In this document: positions 58,807 through 60,489 of the stretch, piece by piece
Numbering within the stretch: position 1 is the stretch's first letter
How the letters are laid out: the number at the start of each line of letters is the position of its first letter
IMG/VR virus record: IMGVR_UViG_3300037336_000242
Coordinates: 1-60,489 of that record
From: a virus
DNA length: 60,489 nucleotides
Direction: 5' to 3' (one strand)
Made by a program: the position numbers and the translations under genes
The notes under the pieces: model-generated
What the model was told of the DNA's origin: nothing
Seen by the model: the letters and a program-made list of their open reading frames with translations, nothing else
Databases searched by the model: none

Positions 58807-59097
58807 ATGACGGATAGACCCCCAGTGGTGCAAGTGGTCGAAGTGACCGCAAACGGCATCTACGCCATGATTCGAGGCGAAGAACTCGCGTGGAACAAGT
58901 CGAAAGACGTGTTCTTCATTCGAGTCGGCGGAAAGTGGACTAAAACAGTCCCAAGCAAGTTTCAGCAGTCAGTGCTGAAAGACCGCCACGCAAGCCACGT
59001 CTACAAAGCGGCACGGATCGCCAACGCCGGTAACTTTCGCAAGACACAAAACTGGTTAGATAACCAAGACTTCCTATCGCGGGAGCGCAACGCATGA
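58807..59097 (+). CDS. Hypothetical early protein, 96 aa
   Basis: First gene of the rightward early operon. N-terminal strand-rich part (VVQVVEVTANGIYAMIRGEEL), basic C-terminus. ATGA overlap with the next gene. Function unknown. Confidence 0.7.
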   Translation: MTDRPPVVQVVEVTANGIYAMIRGEELAWNKSKDVFFIRVGGKWTKTVPSKFQQSVLKDRHASHVYKAARIANAGNFRKTQNWLDNQDFLSRERNA

Positions 59098-59405
59098 ACG
59101 AATTCATCAAAAAAGCAATCTTATTGGGCGACACACTCGACACACTCGACGCGCTGCTGACCGCAAACGAATTCGATCAAGCCGTCCGCATGATCGAAAC
59201 CGCGCTAGACAATGGCGACATGAGCCAAACCGCCTATAGCTGCTGGCACGCGCTAATCGCATCGGGTCGCCAGATTCACCGCGATACGCTTTTTGGGCGC
59301 ACGCTCAAATCAATCGGCAACAACTACACCCCCGCAGAACTCGACGCACTTTGCACCGAGTGGCACGACACACAGGCCAGTCTTGAAGCGAGCGTGCGGC
59401 TATGA
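59094..59405 (+). CDS. Hypothetical early protein, 103 aa
   Basis: Helical protein, acidic (LGDTLDTLDALLTANEFDQAV). Coupled to both neighbours by ATGA. Function unknown. Confidence 0.7.
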   Translation: MNEFIKKAILLGDTLDTLDALLTANEFDQAVRMIETALDNGDMSQTAYSCWHALIASGRQIHRDTLFGRTLKSIGNNYTPAELDALCTEWHDTQASLEASVRL

Positions 59406-59509
59406 AAACCCTTGCGCTTGAATGTGCGTTTGCGCTTTTTGCGCTGTTGTGTGGCGCGGCTACATATGCCGCAAGTCTTGAAATCTACCTGATGGCGTGT
59501 GGGGTTTAA
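59402..59509 (+). CDS. Small membrane/secreted-type protein, 35 aa
   Basis: Starts on the stop codon of the previous gene (ATGA). Almost entirely hydrophobic (ALFALLCGAATYAASLEIYL), one membrane segment. Too small for a class by sequence; early phage membrane peptides often affect the host envelope or exclusion. Confidence 0.6.
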   Translation: MKTLALECAFALFALLCGAATYAASLEIYLMACGV

Positions 59510-59542
59510 CCCACCCGCTTAACCCGAATAAGGAAATTGATT

Positions 59543-60100
59543 ATGATCATTTCAGATCAAGCAACTCACGAACAACCACCTTTTGATACGCACCCCGCTG
59601 TATGCGTATCTGTGATCGACATCGGTACACAACGCCGTGAGTACAAGGGCGTGGTCAAGATGCTACGCCGCGTCCGTATCGGCTTTCAGTTGCCAGATTG
59701 CCTGCGCACCATTGGCGAACATGCAGGCAAACCATTCCTAATGACCGAGTTTTATACCACGTCATTGTCGGAAAAGGCCACCTTATGCACGATTCTCGAA
59801 TCATGGCGTGGGCGCAAATTTACCGAGGAGGAAAAACGCGGTTTTGACCTAAAAAACTTGCTTGGTGCGCCTTGTATGCTGCAAGTCATCGAGGGTAATA
59901 CTGGCAAGGCTCACATCGGGGGCGTTACCAAAATGTACAAAGGCTTGCCCACCCCGCAAATGGTCGGCGGCACGCAATATCTAAGCCTAGATAATTTTGA
60001 TCGAGCTGTTTTTGAAGGCTTGAGCGACGGTATTAAGGCGATGATTGAAGCAAGCCCTGAATATCAGCGACTCGACGACGTAGAACAAGCTTTCGGCTAA
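59543..60100 (+). CDS. Conserved phage recombination/ssDNA-binding-type protein, 185 aa
   Basis: Contains SLSEKATLCTILESWRGRKF, then GFDLKNLLGAPCMLQVI, the pattern of a widespread phage family coded next to recombination nucleases and thought to bind single-stranded DNA. Start at 59543 with AGGA upstream. Terminator downstream. Confidence 0.7.
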   Translation: MIISDQATHEQPPFDTHPAVCVSVIDIGTQRREYKGVVKMLRRVRIGFQLPDCLRTIGEHAGKPFLMTEFYTTSLSEKATLCTILESWRGRKFTEEEKRGFDLKNLLGAPCMLQVIEGNTGKAHIGGVTKMYKGLPTPQMVGGTQYLSLDNFDRAVFEGLSDGIKAMIEASPEYQRLDDVEQAFG

Positions 60101-60113
60101 CCCAACCAACCCG

Positions 60114-60134
60114 CCCCTAGAAATAGGGGTTTTT
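60114..60134 (+). terminator. Rho-independent terminator
   Basis: CCCCTA-GAAA-TAGGGG with T5, tetraloop hairpin. Confidence 0.85.
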
Positions 60135-60149
60135 CAAAGGAATTTTAAA

Positions 60150-60470
60150 ATGAGTCAAAGACCCTTAGCGAGTGATGTTGCTGGAGAAATCAGCGACTTT
60201 CTGGAGAAGCACAGCATGACGGCTTATCAGCTATCCATACTTGCAGGAATGAGCCATACCTGTGTACCTCAAATTCTGCTACGCCAAAACACCGGCGGGC
60301 GCGTCGAGCTGAAAACGCTAAAAGCGATACGGGCCGCGATGGATAACCACTTACAACCAGTGGCAGTGGCAGTGGCAGAAACCAGCGGACAGTCGCGGCT
60401 TCTTAGCGAACTGCTAAAACTGGCGACAAAACAGCAACTAGAGGCTTTAGTCTTGCAACTGAGCAAGTGA
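60150..60470 (+). CDS. HTH protein, 106 aa
   Basis: XRE-like helix-turn-helix in the first half (SMTAYQLSILAGMSHTCVPQ, then LKTLKAIRAAM); leucine-rich C-terminal helix. AGGAATTTT lies before the start codon. Probable regulator of the rightward operon. Confidence 0.65.
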   Translation: MSQRPLASDVAGEISDFLEKHSMTAYQLSILAGMSHTCVPQILLRQNTGGRVELKTLKAIRAAMDNHLQPVAVAVAETSGQSRLLSELLKLATKQQLEALVLQLSK

Positions 60471-60489
60471 AGCAAACCAACAAAGGATG

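Noticed and set aside
1-60489. tRNA genes, integrase and attachment sites
   Set aside because: None could be recognised on either strand; the two 30-bp repeats at 478 and 58411 are IS ends, not attachment sites.

Overview
The window is almost entirely one contractile-tailed temperate phage (or phage-plasmid). It encodes portal, major capsid, sheath, baseplate J, gp25-like, spike and tail-fibre proteins, terminase, a CI/Cro-type switch and a P1-type antirepressor locus. A c4-like antisense RNA points to a gammaproteobacterial host; the genus cannot be named. No tRNA or rRNA was seen. No integrase lies in the window, so prophage versus extrachromosomal state is open.

Layout. Bases 1-507 are the 3' end of an IS200/IS605 element (tnpB) inserted in a phage gene. 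Bases 510-9446 (minus) carry very large polyvalent-type proteins. Bases 9550-16300 (plus) are an accessory cassette: an unknown gene, a diverged CRISPR array, a complete type IV cas operon (csf3, csf2, csf1, cas6, dinG; no cas1/cas2) and a seven-repeat array. Bases 16303-47900 (minus) are the virion genes, with two DNA methyltransferases and a terminase split by an intein. Bases 44458-45601 hold the antirepressor and its c4-like RNA. Bases 47888-57309 (minus) are regulatory, nucleotide-metabolism and replication genes, mostly joined by ATGA overlaps, with iteron-like repeats inside the replication gene. Bases 57343-60489 (plus) hold the CI-like repressor and the rightward early genes. A second copy of the IS right end lies at 58411.

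The main candidate for an undescribed system is a three-part arrangement around the type IV CRISPR locus. (i) The cas operon is preceded by five strongly diverged repeats whose four spacers are all exactly 32 nt and whose hairpins are kept by base-pair swaps. (ii) It is followed by a conventional 28/32 array with two repeat lineages. (iii) A lone repeat of the older lineage lies about 40 kb away in the early lytic transcript behind the Cro-like gene, the place and form expected of a solitary-repeat RNA that engages Cas6 or the Csf complex (RNA anti-CRISPR or regulator). Two further phage-wide signals stand out: a conserved GGAACC element before ten late operons, often followed by a hairpin at the first start codon, and a recurrent MFDSM-type peptide motif shared by the capsid protein and several large proteins, possibly a virion-sorting or processing signal.
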